DNA from: Maribacter halichondriae
GTDB taxonomy: Bacteria > Bacteroidota > Bacteroidia > Flavobacteriales > Flavobacteriaceae
Direction: 5' to 3'
Assembly: GCF_027474825.1 (NCBI RefSeq)
Contig: NZ_CP107030.1
Span: forward strand, 186,001 to 250,000
DNA length: 64,000 bases
Part shown: in pieces, positions 53,336-61,722 of the stretch
Position numbering within the stretch: the stretch's first letter is position 1
How the letters are laid out: the number at the start of each line of letters is the position of its first letter
The notes under the pieces: model-generated
Databases searched by the model: none
What the model saw: the letters and a program-made list of their open reading frames with translations, nothing else
What the model was told of the DNA's origin: nothing
Made by a program: the position numbers and the translations under genes

Positions 53336-56048
53336 TTAGAGGGTATAAACTACTCTAAAGGTCACAAATCGTGGCTGTATAAAGGTTTCTGAAGTGAAAA
53401 CCGATAGGTTGTTCGCATTGTTTCTAACCTGTGAATCAATATCCAATAAATTCGTGGCTTTCAGTTCATATTCCCATTTAGCATTCCTGTCCTTTCGGTA
53501 GGCCAGGGAAGCATCCCAGTTTTGGAACGACTGCGAACTACCGGTACCCAAATCTTGATTGGTATAGGTGTATTCTGTACGGAAGGTGACCGATTTCCAG
53601 ATATAGGCATCGAACTCCACCGAAGGTGCATTTGTAACGAACTTGGTCTCACGGTTGCCCTGATTATTATTGGTCACACTATAGCGATACGTCAGGTTAA
53701 TGTTAGGTGCCACTTTGAAATTCGTACGTATACCGGGGGTATAGGTCTGTGTGTAGCCCTCATTCAATGATTGTTGGCCCTGAATGAACTGATTGATTTT
53801 ACTGTAATTAAAATTAGCGTTCAGGCTTGCCCTTACCTTACCAAAGGTGCGTTGTACACGCCCGAAGAAACTAACATTTTCATCCGCAAAATTCGAATTG
53901 AAAAAGGTACTGGTTCGAATCACATTCTCGAAATTGGTCAAACTTCGTATCTGATCGATATTGCTAGTGTATGCGGCCCTAGCGAACACATTGGTATAAT
54001 TAAAGAGATTGAAGCTGCTGTAAAACAGACTTACATTGTGCGATAAGGCATTCTGAAGGTCCGGCTCCCCGAATTGAATGCTGTTGAAATTATTCAATAC
54101 TAACCCTTGTGCCAGTCTTGTGACGTCTGTGAATTGATTTCGCATGTTGTAACGAAAGGTCAGCGATTCACTCTTTTTAAAATCGATTCGCGTTTCGAAA
54201 TCCGGCAAAAACCGGAAGAAATTATCCTCGAAGGTTTCCCCAGCTTGGGTATTCTTGTTTCCGTAAGCATGAAGTGAAAATCCGGGTGTTATCGTAAATT
54301 TTCCAGTTTTCAAACGATAATGTACTCCCAAATACACATCGCTAAACGTGTATTCTGTATCGTTGGTGGCCCGTCCTTCATTAAAGGCCGGTGTCGGATT
54401 GAACCGCGACCCGTCACCTAAGAGCTGAAAAATGTTTGAATTGAACTCTTGCCGACAAAAAATAGTTCCTAGCGTGAGATTTAGGTTACTTTTCTGATTA
54501 AGGAGGTTGTAATAATCCAACTTGGCATCCAATTGATTGGATTGAATACGCCGGTTCTGAGCTAGGTCGTAATTCATGAGGGAGGTGTCGAGCCCTAAAG
54601 CATCTGCCGTCGTATCAAAAGCGTCTTCGCCATTAGGGTCGTTCTGCAAAAGGGCATTGTAAAATGGGTCTTCGTCTTTTAGCAAATGTTGTGCCTCAAA
54701 AGCGAAAATATTATTTTCATTAAGGGTGTAGTAGTAATTTAAATTTTGATTTATGCTATAGGGTTTGACTTCCTCTACCTGTGTTGTGTTGCCGATAACT
54801 GAGGAAAAATTAGTTTGATTTTGCGAATCGTTCGATGTGCGCCCTAACACATCATAATTCAATTGATTATTGACATCTGGTTGATAGGATGCGCTGAGTT
54901 TCACCAAGACCTGATTGGAACGTTCCCTACTGGATTGTTCCGTAGTTTCATCGGGAATACCAAAATCTGGATTCGTATATTGTACAAAGCTCGTTTCCCG
55001 AGAAAGAATACGACTACTATTGTATATCAGGAAGCCGCTTAAATCGAGTGCCTTGTTCGGGGAATAGCTAAAATTACCCGTCGCCAGTTTGTTTTCGATT
55101 TCAAGGGCATTATTCTGATTCGTTAAGAAATTCAAACTGTTGTCCCCAAGGTTGATATCGGTTCCACTGCTGTTGCTCGGCGCCCTGAAACCGCCCCCAA
55201 AACCCCTAATATCACGTCGTGTCAAGGCCGCCTCGCCCGTATTATTCAAATCTCCTATGAAATTCAGCGTGTATTTCGAACTGTAATAAAATAATTTGGG
55301 TTGTACGATATAGAGTTCATTATCAGGGGCGGCACCAGCTCCTGCAGTAATATCCCCAAACCAAAAATTTTCTTTTCCTTCTTTGAGTTTGATATTCAAA
55401 GCCACATTATCTTGATTATTCCGCACACTGCTCATCTGACCAACCTCGGAATAATTTCGAAGTACTTGAATCTTATCCACCGCTTTGGACGGAATATTCT
55501 TGGTCGCTAATTTTGTATCCCCATCAAAAAAATCCTTTCCATTGACCATCAACTTATTGACGACCTTACCCTCTACCTCTACCTGACCGTCCTCATTGAT
55601 TTCGACGCCTGGTAGATTTTCCAGCACATCTTCCAACTTTCGTTCGGTACCTGTGTTAAAGGAATCAGCGTTGTATACCAAGGTATCCCCTTTGACATTC
55701 ACAGGCATTTCATAAACAACCTCTACCCCGTCCAAGGCATTTTCAGGTTCAAGTACATAGTCTTTTTTGATATCGTTTTCTTGTGTGGAAAGAATCTCTG
55801 TGAACGTTTTCATGCCCACATAACTGATCTGTATCTGGTACGTCCCATTTTTTCCTAACTCGAGTTTGTATTTACCCGTTGCATCGGTAATTCCATAAGA
55901 CTCCAAACTTCCGGTTTCTTGATCGATGGCGATGACATTGGCAAGTTCAAAAGGTGCGTTCAAGCTGTCTTTGACCACCCCTTCGAATGTAATTTGACCA
56001 TAGGAAGTAAGGGCTACAAAGTAGCGCAATAAAGGGTAGTTTTTTCAT
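53336..56048 (-). pseudogene. outer membrane beta-barrel receptor with CarboxypepD_reg-like domain, N-terminal frameshift
   Basis: The main frame (53336-56029) has the regulatory-like domain (ITFEGVVKDSLNAPFELANV), the plug (LEDVLENLPGVEINEDGQV) and a barrel ending FVTFRVVYTL, matching the OMP_b-brl_3 type of TonB-linked receptors. The signal peptide is in another frame: ATG 56048 opens MKKLPFIALLCS, and removing one base in GGG 56011-56013 gives LTSYGQ followed by the mature start. So one extra base breaks it. About 904 residues if restored. It is 44 nt downstream of the GLPGLI gene, the normal partner for this receptor type. Confidence 0.82.
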
Positions 56049-56092
56049 TAGGAAGTCTTACCTGTAAGTCTGGAAAGTAGTTCTCGACTGCA

Positions 56093-56932
56093 CTATCGAC
56101 CGGGTCTTCTTCTTCCGCGATTGTTTCTCATTTCTAGCATTTTGCCCTGAATGGTCGATCTGTAGTCTGTTTTGGTTATTTCGTTCCCTTTATCTGGGGC
56201 CTCAATCGTAATTTTCTCTTGTGGGTTCATGACAATCTTAGCACAAAGCATGGTAGTATTACCCGCACTTACTTCTAGAATTAGGCCAGGGAGTCCCCAA
56301 TATTCAGCTGGCCCGTGACCTACGGGTATTTGAGGGGTATACCAAGCTTCCACTTCGGTCATTTTTATCTCAGGTACCTCAGAAGTGGTATTTGCAGCGT
56401 CCTCTTTATTTTCATCTTCTCTTAAATCTCCCCATGAAAAATCGTACCAGGTCAATTCGGACGTTGGTACGACAGCGGTGGCCTTAAAGCATAGGTACTG
56501 CCCGATTTGCTTAGACTCTTTGCCCATTTGCCATTGAATATCCTGTAATTTGTCCTTGACCAAAAAGCGTTTTCCATAGAATTCTTGACTCTGCACCAAC
56601 GCATTTTCCTTTACGTTTTTGTATTGCTCTCCCCTTGCGAAATTCTTTCCCCAAGAATCCGTGGCGCCCGACATAGCATCTAACTTGTTCTCTTCCTTGA
56701 AAATTGACTCTTCCTTATTGAAGGTTAATATGTAGGTCTTTTCCAACCTGTTTTTGAGACGCGCTTGTACATCTTTTTTCTGTGCTTCGCTCATTCTTGC
56801 CCCCCAACTACCGAGCTCCATTTTTGATTTGGAAAAATAAAAAGCTTGCCCTTGAAATTCTTGGGCTTCTGGTTTAAAGGAAAATAAAAATAGAATGGAA
56901 AGAAGACCAATTTTAAATAGTATTGATTTCAT
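56093..56932 (-). CDS. GLPGLI family protein
   Basis: The signal peptide is about residues 1-22 (FSFKPEAQ). The family name motif GLPGLI is present in YWGLPGLILEV, preceded by AWYTPQIPVGHGPAEYWG. The C-terminus is Arg-rich (NNRGRRRPGR). The 279 residues are normal. The function is unknown; GLPGLI genes usually lie with an OMP_b-brl_3 receptor, as here, where the receptor follows 44 nt later. A stress- or iron-related role has been suggested for such pairs, but nothing here shows it. Confidence 0.92.
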   Translation of the reverse strand: MKSILFKIGLLSILFLFSFKPEAQEFQGQAFYFSKSKMELGSWGARMSEAQKKDVQARLKNRLEKTYILTFNKEESIFKEENKLDAMSGATDSWGKNFARGEQYKNVKENALVQSQEFYGKRFLVKDKLQDIQWQMGKESKQIGQYLCFKATAVVPTSELTWYDFSWGDLREDENKEDAANTTSEVPEIKMTEVEAWYTPQIPVGHGPAEYWGLPGLILEVSAGNTTMLCAKIVMNPQEKITIEAPDKGNEITKTDYRSTIQGKMLEMRNNRGRRRPGR

Positions 56933-57137
56933 GCTGATGGTTCAATTTATTTTGTTTAACGAATATAATTAAAGTTTAAACAGTTTGAGGTTGTTTATCA
57001 AAAGATTAACACTATCGCGATTATCAAATATCTAAAGCCTTCTATAAACCAGCCTAATGGTAGTACAATGGTCATACCATTGAACCGTCTATTATTTTAA
57101 AGAAGGTCTGAACACTCTTCTTGAAATAACATAAAAA

Positions 57138-57160
57138 AAGGCTTGCCCGTGGCAAGCCTT
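57138..57160 (-). terminator. terminator after dps
   Basis: AAGGCTTGCC (57138-57147) and GGCAAGCCTT (57151-57160) with loop CGT, bounded by A7 and T7 runs. Works on both strands, but dps ends 22 nt to its right on the minus strand. Confidence 0.85.
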
Positions 57161-57182
57161 TTTTTATCAACGGGGTTCAAAA

Positions 57183-57662
57183 TTATATGTCCTCGGCCAA
57201 CCAAGCTTTCATCATCCAAACGGTTTTTTCCTGTTCGGTGATAAAATCGCTCATCATCGAGTTGGTGCCTTCATCGTTTGCAGCATCAGAAGCATCCAAA
57301 ATTTTTCTTTCGGTGACTAACAATTCAGTCAATGAGTCAACGATCAATCGAATGGCGTCTTCGTCCCGTGTCACATTTTTCCCCACAGGAACTTTAGAAT
57401 GCTCGATATAATCTTTAAAGGTATGCTCGGGCACGCCACCTAAGGTAAGTATACGTTCGGCGACCATATCGACCTTCAGATTGGCATTAGTATACAGTTC
57501 TTCAAACTTCACATGAAGATCAAAGAATCGCTTCCCTTTTATATTCCAGTGTATTCCCCTTAAATTTTGATAATAGGTTTGAAAATTAGCCAATAACGAA
57601 TTCAAATCTTTACTCAGCTCTTTTGATTTTTGGGCATTCAGCCCTATACTGTTTGTTTTCAT
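57183..57662 (-). CDS. dps: Dps family ferritin-like protein
   Basis: The 159-residue protein shows the Dps ferroxidase ligands: His in RGIHWNIKG, then DLHVKFEELY with Asp and Glu, and the helix NLKVDMVAERILTLGG with its Asp. The end of the last helix, TVWMMKAWL, is also typical. Dps oxidises iron with peroxide and shields DNA, forming a dodecamer in the cytoplasm. It is divergent from oxyR, the normal peroxide regulator, with a shared 199-base region. A TTG/TAGCTTTG promoter lies upstream, and a good terminator follows. Confidence 0.93.
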   Translation of the reverse strand: MKTNSIGLNAQKSKELSKDLNSLLANFQTYYQNLRGIHWNIKGKRFFDLHVKFEELYTNANLKVDMVAERILTLGGVPEHTFKDYIEHSKVPVGKNVTRDEDAIRLIVDSLTELLVTERKILDASDAANDEGTNSMMSDFITEQEKTVWMMKAWLAEDI

Positions 57663-57706
57663 TTTATATTTTTTTGGTGTTCATTTTCTATAAACGAAAT
57701 ATGCCT

Positions 57707-57734
57707 CAAAGCTATTCCGTACTCCTGGAATCAA
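57707..57734 (-). promoter_or_regulatory. dps promoter, Bacteroidota type
   Basis: On the minus strand TTG (57734-57732), a 17-base spacer, and TAGCTTTG (57714-57707) fit the -33/-7 consensus. The transcript would begin near 57700, giving a leader of about 38 nt. Next to the -33 lies a dyad, ATGAT ATTA ATCAT (57737-57750), a possible OxyR site. A second dyad, TATAATT CAA AATTATA (57841-57857), lies just before the oxyR start. Confidence 0.55.
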
Positions 57735-57861
57735 TAATGATATTAATCATGTTACAAATTACGGCATAGGCCTTCAACTATAAATTTATTAAATATAAAA
57801 TCCTTTTTAATATAAGTTTTATTGATAGTTTTTATATTTTTATAATTCAAAATTATATAGT

Positions 57862-58803
57862 ATGACCATTACCCAATTACAATATGTGTTAGCCGTAGCC
57901 GAGTACCAGAATTTCACCCTGGCCGCTCGTAAAAGTTTTGTAACCCAACCTACCTTGAGCATGCAGGTACAAAAGCTCGAAGATGAACTTGATATACTTA
58001 TTTTTGACCGGAGCAAAAAGCCTATCGGTATCACCGAAGTAGGTGAAAAAATAGTGGCCCAAGCAAAAAATATTGTAAATGAGGCCGAGCGAATCAAAGA
58101 TATCGTAGATCAAGAAAAGGGGTTTATCGGAGGAGATTTTACCCTGGGTATCATTCCGACGATCATGCCCACGCTCTTGCCCATGTTCTTGAAAACCTTC
58201 ATCAACAAGTACCCCAAAGTCAATCTTATCATTCGGGAACAAAGCACCGAAAGCCTGATTCGGAATATTCTGGAAGGGCACTTGGATGCCGCTATTGCCG
58301 CTACCCCTTTAGAAATTGAATTTATCAAAGAACGTCCCCTGTATTATGAGCCCTTTGTGGGGTACGTGCCAAAGAACCATCGTCTTGGAAAAGCAAAAAA
58401 TTTAGACCCCAAAGATCTTGATATTTCCGATATCTTGTTATTAAAGGATGGACATTGTTTTCGAGACGGGGTAATCAACCTCTGCAATAGTACCAAAGAC
58501 CGAAAGGATGAACATTTTCAACTGCAGAGCGGAAGTTTTGAAACCTTGGTAAATCTATCGAACGAAGGGTTGGGAATGACCTTGTTGCCCTATTTGAATA
58601 CCTTGGAACTCGATACCGAAAAAAAACAGAACCTAAAATTTTTCAATAATCCGCCTCCAGCGCGCGAGGTAAGTCTTATCTACCACAAAAGCGAATTGAA
58701 AATACAGATTACAGATGCTTTGCGCGATGTAATTTCAGGGGTTGTTCGAGGGGCCATTGCCTTTCAGGATGTAAAAATTATCAGTCCGTTAGGCGGCAAA
58801 TGA
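57862..58803 (+). CDS. oxyR: OxyR-type LysR family regulator
   Basis: N-terminal LysR winged helix (MTITQLQYVLAVAEYQNFTL, TQPTLSMQVQKLEDEL) and a substrate-binding-like domain. The redox cysteines are Cys199 and Cys208 in GHCFRDGVINLC, the same numbers as in E. coli OxyR, with the GHC-RD context kept. So it should sense peroxide by disulfide formation and turn on dps and other genes. Divergent from dps. Length 313 is normal. A dyad just before its start may be an autoregulatory site. Confidence 0.95.
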   Translation: MTITQLQYVLAVAEYQNFTLAARKSFVTQPTLSMQVQKLEDELDILIFDRSKKPIGITEVGEKIVAQAKNIVNEAERIKDIVDQEKGFIGGDFTLGIIPTIMPTLLPMFLKTFINKYPKVNLIIREQSTESLIRNILEGHLDAAIAATPLEIEFIKERPLYYEPFVGYVPKNHRLGKAKNLDPKDLDISDILLLKDGHCFRDGVINLCNSTKDRKDEHFQLQSGSFETLVNLSNEGLGMTLLPYLNTLELDTEKKQNLKFFNNPPPAREVSLIYHKSELKIQITDALRDVISGVVRGAIAFQDVKIISPLGGK

Positions 58804-58804
58804 C

Positions 58805-59218
58805 CTAGTCGATTCTATGAAGTGTAGTGGAGCATCCTTCGATACAAATTGTGGGGCCTATGGGTACGAACGTCACCAAATCGTCCTCAAAAGAGGTTCG
58901 TAACTCCCATTACACGTCCTCATTATCACGAATATAATTGAGCGTCAATACTACTTCCTCAAAAGTAAACGTGCCGGCAAAGTTGAGCGAGGTGTCCTTT
59001 TCGTAAACAAAGGTAAAAGTGCCATCCAATCCGAATGTATAGATACCACCGTTTTCGACGTCGTTCTCTATTTGCGGACCACCGATACTATAACTTTCCG
59101 ATACGATCTGCCACGAACCTACTAGCTGGCCTGCATTTAACGGAACCGCGTTTTCTTGAACATCTTTGTCACACGATAAAAACAATAAAAGGACAATGGG
59201 AATAAAATACTTTTGCAT
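58805..59218 (-). pseudogene. lipocalin-like lipoprotein with in-frame TAA
   Basis: The printed ORF 58910-59218 has a lipoprotein signal (LLLFLSC) and a lipocalin-like start (AGQLVGSWQIVSES) but ends early. The same frame continues past TAA (58910-58912): WELRTSFEDDLVTFVP, then CIEGCSTTLHRID and stop at 58805. The restored length of 137 residues fits the small lipocalin-like family, and the continued part keeps the typical strand and Cys pair. So a single nonsense change cuts off the last third. No frameshift is involved. Confidence 0.75.
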
Positions 59219-59279
59219 ACGAACATAGTCTTTGTTTTAAGATACCGAAAAAAGACAATGGTTGCTTGAGAGAAATTAA

Positions 59280-59303
59280 AAAAGCCACTTTTTCAAGTGG
59301 CTT
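59280..59303 (-). terminator. terminator after the 65-residue gene
   Basis: AAAGCCACTT (59280-59289) and AAGTGGCTTT (59294-59303) with loop TTTC, flanked by an A run on the left, i.e. T on the minus strand. It lies 5 nt past the stop. Confidence 0.8.
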
Positions 59304-59307
59304 TCGA

Positions 59308-59505
59308 TTATACTTTTAAATAAATTAAACTTTCTTGTAATTCTGGTTTGTCAGTAATGAACTGCTGCAACCAGAGTTTTAGTTCTTCGATTTCATCGGG
59401 GAGCAAATTTGAAATCGCTTTTTTTACTTCCTTGCAAAATAACTTTGCATCGAAGCTTACTTTTTTGAGAACGGTTTTGGTGTACTCAAGCATAGCTCTA
59501 GCCAT
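59308..59505 (-). CDS. conserved small flavobacterial protein
   Basis: A 65-residue protein without signal peptide: MARAMLEYTKTVLKKVSFD, FCKEVKKAISNLLPDEIEEL, WLQQFITDKPEL. I recall very similar short proteins of unknown function across Flavobacteriaceae, but cannot verify. It is followed by a good terminator, and divergent from dacB with a 125-base gap, which supports it as a real gene. Confidence 0.75.
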   Translation of the reverse strand: MARAMLEYTKTVLKKVSFDAKLFCKEVKKAISNLLPDEIEELKLWLQQFITDKPELQESLIYLKV

Positions 59506-59630
59506 ATTCCAAAATGTTATTAGATTAGTTGTACGTTGTTTAATACTATCGTAAAGTTAACCATCAAAAGATATATAATATTGTACCGGAGGCGTTAAAA
59601 ATTAGATAAATTCGTGTTAAATTGGATAAT

Positions 59631-60932
59631 ATGCATGAAGTTACAAGAATTCCGAACCAAATCAAAACAAGCTTCGTATTTCTTAATGTATTGATAGCTT
59701 TATTAGTAACCTCTTGTTCCAGTACTAAAAAAATAATCCAAAAAGATATCTCAAGACTCATCAATTACAACGCATTTGAAAATCAATTCACGGGATTTTT
59801 ATTGGTCGACCCGCAAAAAAAAGACACGCTTTTCAACCATAATGCCAACAAGTATTTTACCCCGGCAAGCAATACTAAAATCTTCACATTGCTTACGGCT
59901 TTGAAATCGCTACCGGAAAAAATTCCCTCTTTAAAATACATCACAAGAAACGATACCCTATTTATCGCAGGAACGGGCGATCCTAGTGCTTTGCATTCCT
60001 ATTTTAAGGATTCTACCTCCATTGCCTTTCTAAAAAATCAAGGAAACATAGCCTTATATTTTGAGAATTTCCAGGAGGAAAAATATGGTCCGGGATGGGC
60101 TTGGGACGATTATCAGTATTACTATCAACCCGAACGTGGAAGTTTTCCGTTATATGGCAATGTGGTCACGCTGTTCAACAGTCCAGAAAAAAGTATCACT
60201 CCGGATTACTTTACGGATAGCATCATAAATCTGGATTATGCCCTAAACCGCGAAGCTGAAAAGAATATTTTTTATTATCCCGTCCAAAGAGAAGACACCC
60301 TAGAAATTCCGTTTCGTACGGACACCACCCTGACCCGCAGACTACTGGAGAAGCTACTTGATAAAAAAATCACCCATGCCACAACCATGCCAGCGGGCAA
60401 AAAATCGATTCTATATAGTGTTGCGACCGATTCCGTCTTAAAAAGAATGATGCATGAGAGCGATAATTTTTTAGCGGAACAATTGATGATCCTTTCCTCC
60501 TCGATGTTATCGGATACGCTCAATTTCGCAAAAGCGCGTGACCATATCCTTGAAAATGAACTCAACGGACTAGAACAACCCCCTAGGTGGGTAGATGGCT
60601 CCGGACTTTCGCGCTACAATCTGTTCACCCCAAAATCGATGGTGCAGGTCTTGTCGAAACTGTACGCTGAGGTATCTCGAGAACGTCTTTTGCACTTCTT
60701 CCCTGTGGGAGGAGTCAATGGAACATTGGAGCATTGGTACGGTGCCGACACGCCTTACGTCTATGCAAAATCAGGAAGTCTTGGCAACGTCTACTGCCTA
60801 AGCGGATATTTGCTCACCAAATCGGGTAAAACCTTGATTTTCAGTTTTATGAACAATCATTTTATGACGCCAAGTTCGGAGATAAAGCAACAGATGCAAG
60901 CAATTTTTCAGGGAATACGGGATGGATATTAA
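59631..60932 (+). CDS. dacB: D-alanyl-D-alanine carboxypeptidase/endopeptidase, PBP4 type
   Basis: ATG 59631 (MHEVTRIP) is preferred to TTG 59622. A membrane/lipoprotein segment ends in LLVTSC. The penicillin-binding motifs are SxxK in TPASNTKIFTL, SxN in ESDNFLAEQL, and KSG (KTG type) in YAKSGSLGNVYCL. The large insert of PBP4 enzymes lies between motif 1 and 2. The 434 residues are normal for DacB. It trims or cleaves peptidoglycan in the periplasm. A mobile 106-bp repeat follows directly after it. Confidence 0.9.
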   Translation: MHEVTRIPNQIKTSFVFLNVLIALLVTSCSSTKKIIQKDISRLINYNAFENQFTGFLLVDPQKKDTLFNHNANKYFTPASNTKIFTLLTALKSLPEKIPSLKYITRNDTLFIAGTGDPSALHSYFKDSTSIAFLKNQGNIALYFENFQEEKYGPGWAWDDYQYYYQPERGSFPLYGNVVTLFNSPEKSITPDYFTDSIINLDYALNREAEKNIFYYPVQREDTLEIPFRTDTTLTRRLLEKLLDKKITHATTMPAGKKSILYSVATDSVLKRMMHESDNFLAEQLMILSSSMLSDTLNFAKARDHILENELNGLEQPPRWVDGSGLSRYNLFTPKSMVQVLSKLYAEVSRERLLHFFPVGGVNGTLEHWYGADTPYVYAKSGSLGNVYCLSGYLLTKSGKTLIFSFMNNHFMTPSSEIKQQMQAIFQGIRDGY

Positions 60933-60937
60933 AGGTC

Positions 60938-61043
60938 GTCATTGCGAGGAGCAATACCTCCTGAAAGAGAGGTTTGGCGACGCGGCAATCTATTTGACTA
61001 TTGAGACAGGTTCAACAGATTGCTTCGCTTCGCTCGCAATGAC
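60938..61043. repeat. 106-bp repeat with 11-bp terminal inverted repeats (MITE-like)
   Basis: GTCATTGCGAG (60938-60948) and CTCGCAATGAC (61033-61043) are exact inverses. Inside are GAGCAATACC, GCGGCAATCT, and AGATTGCTTCGCTTCG. This is the widespread 'GTCATTGCGAGG' intergenic repeat pattern. It fills the gap between dacB and the NUDIX gene, which are convergent, and ends 1 nt before the NUDIX stop. Confidence 0.85.
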
Positions 61044-61044
61044 A

Positions 61045-61629
61045 TTAAACGAATAACCCGTTCATAGCCGCATATTGCAACAAAATAATAGTCTTCGAAT
61101 CATTGATCTCTCCCGACGCCATCATTTCCAAAGCTTTTATAAAGGGAATTTCCAAAACTTCGATATTCTCGGTCTCATCTTCGGCACCTCCGCCCTCCCC
61201 TACTTTCATGCGGTCTTCGTACGCGCCAACGAATAAATAGAGGATTTCGGTAACCGAACCGGGTGACATATAAGTCTCAAAAACCCGTTGTACATTATCG
61301 ATCTGATAGCCCGTTTCTTCTTCGACCTCTTTTCTGATACAATCTTCCGGATTGTCGCCATCTAAAAGTCCTGCACAGACTTCAATCATCATGCCGTCTT
61401 CGTTGCCGTTCACATAGGTCGGCATCCTGAATTGTCGCGTTAAGACCACCGCACCCTTCCTTTTGTTGTACAACAGAATCGCCGCCCCGTTTCCACGATC
61501 ATAGGCTTCACGATGTTGCGTTTCCCAACTGCTGTCATCTTTTTGATACTCGAACGTAAACTTGTTCAAGGTATACCAATTGTCGGAGAGCAGCTCTTTT
61601 TTGATGTTTCGGATTCGACTGTTTTTCAT
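61045..61629 (-). CDS. NUDIX hydrolase, GDP-mannose/ADP-sugar pyrophosphatase type
   Basis: ATG 61629 ([14 protein letters not shown]) is chosen because a -7 element sits just upstream and the family starts there; the frame to 61680 crosses that promoter. The NUDIX box is [19 protein letters not shown] followed by TGY, and the rest ([16 protein letters not shown]) fits the NudK/AspP group of about 190 residues. It would split a nucleoside-diphosphate sugar in the cytoplasm. It is divergent from the DUF885 gene. Confidence 0.88.
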   Translation of the reverse strand: MKNSRIRNIKKELLSDNWYTLNKFTFEYQKDDSSWETQHREAYDRGNGAAILLYNKRKGAVVLTRQFRMPTYVNGNEDGMMIEVCAGLLDGDNPEDCIRKEVEEETGYQIDNVQRVFETYMSPGSVTEILYLFVGAYEDRMKVGEGGGAEDETENIEVLEIPFIKALEMMASGEINDSKTIILLQYAAMNGLFV

Positions 61630-61633
61630 ACGA

Positions 61634-61641
61634 CAAAGATA
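61634..61641 (-). promoter_or_regulatory. -7 element of the NUDIX gene
   Basis: TATCTTTG on the minus strand matches TAnnTTTG and ends 4 nt before ATG 61629, so the transcript would be leaderless or nearly so. No clear -33 TTTG partner. Confidence 0.5.
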
Positions 61642-61722
61642 TAGACTGCGATTCGGTTTTAATACATACCTATTCCGCATTAATTGCTATCTTTCTCAAC
61701 CAAGAGCGAACCAATTCCAACT

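Noticed and set aside
56933..57182. Small RNA or regulatory site apart from the dps terminator
   Set aside because: AT-rich with only a weak AATGGT/ACCATT dyad; no support.
17901..59218. Stop codon reassignment (TAA read as an amino acid)
   Set aside because: Most complete genes here end at TAA at family-normal positions, so only two isolated nonsense codons need explanation.
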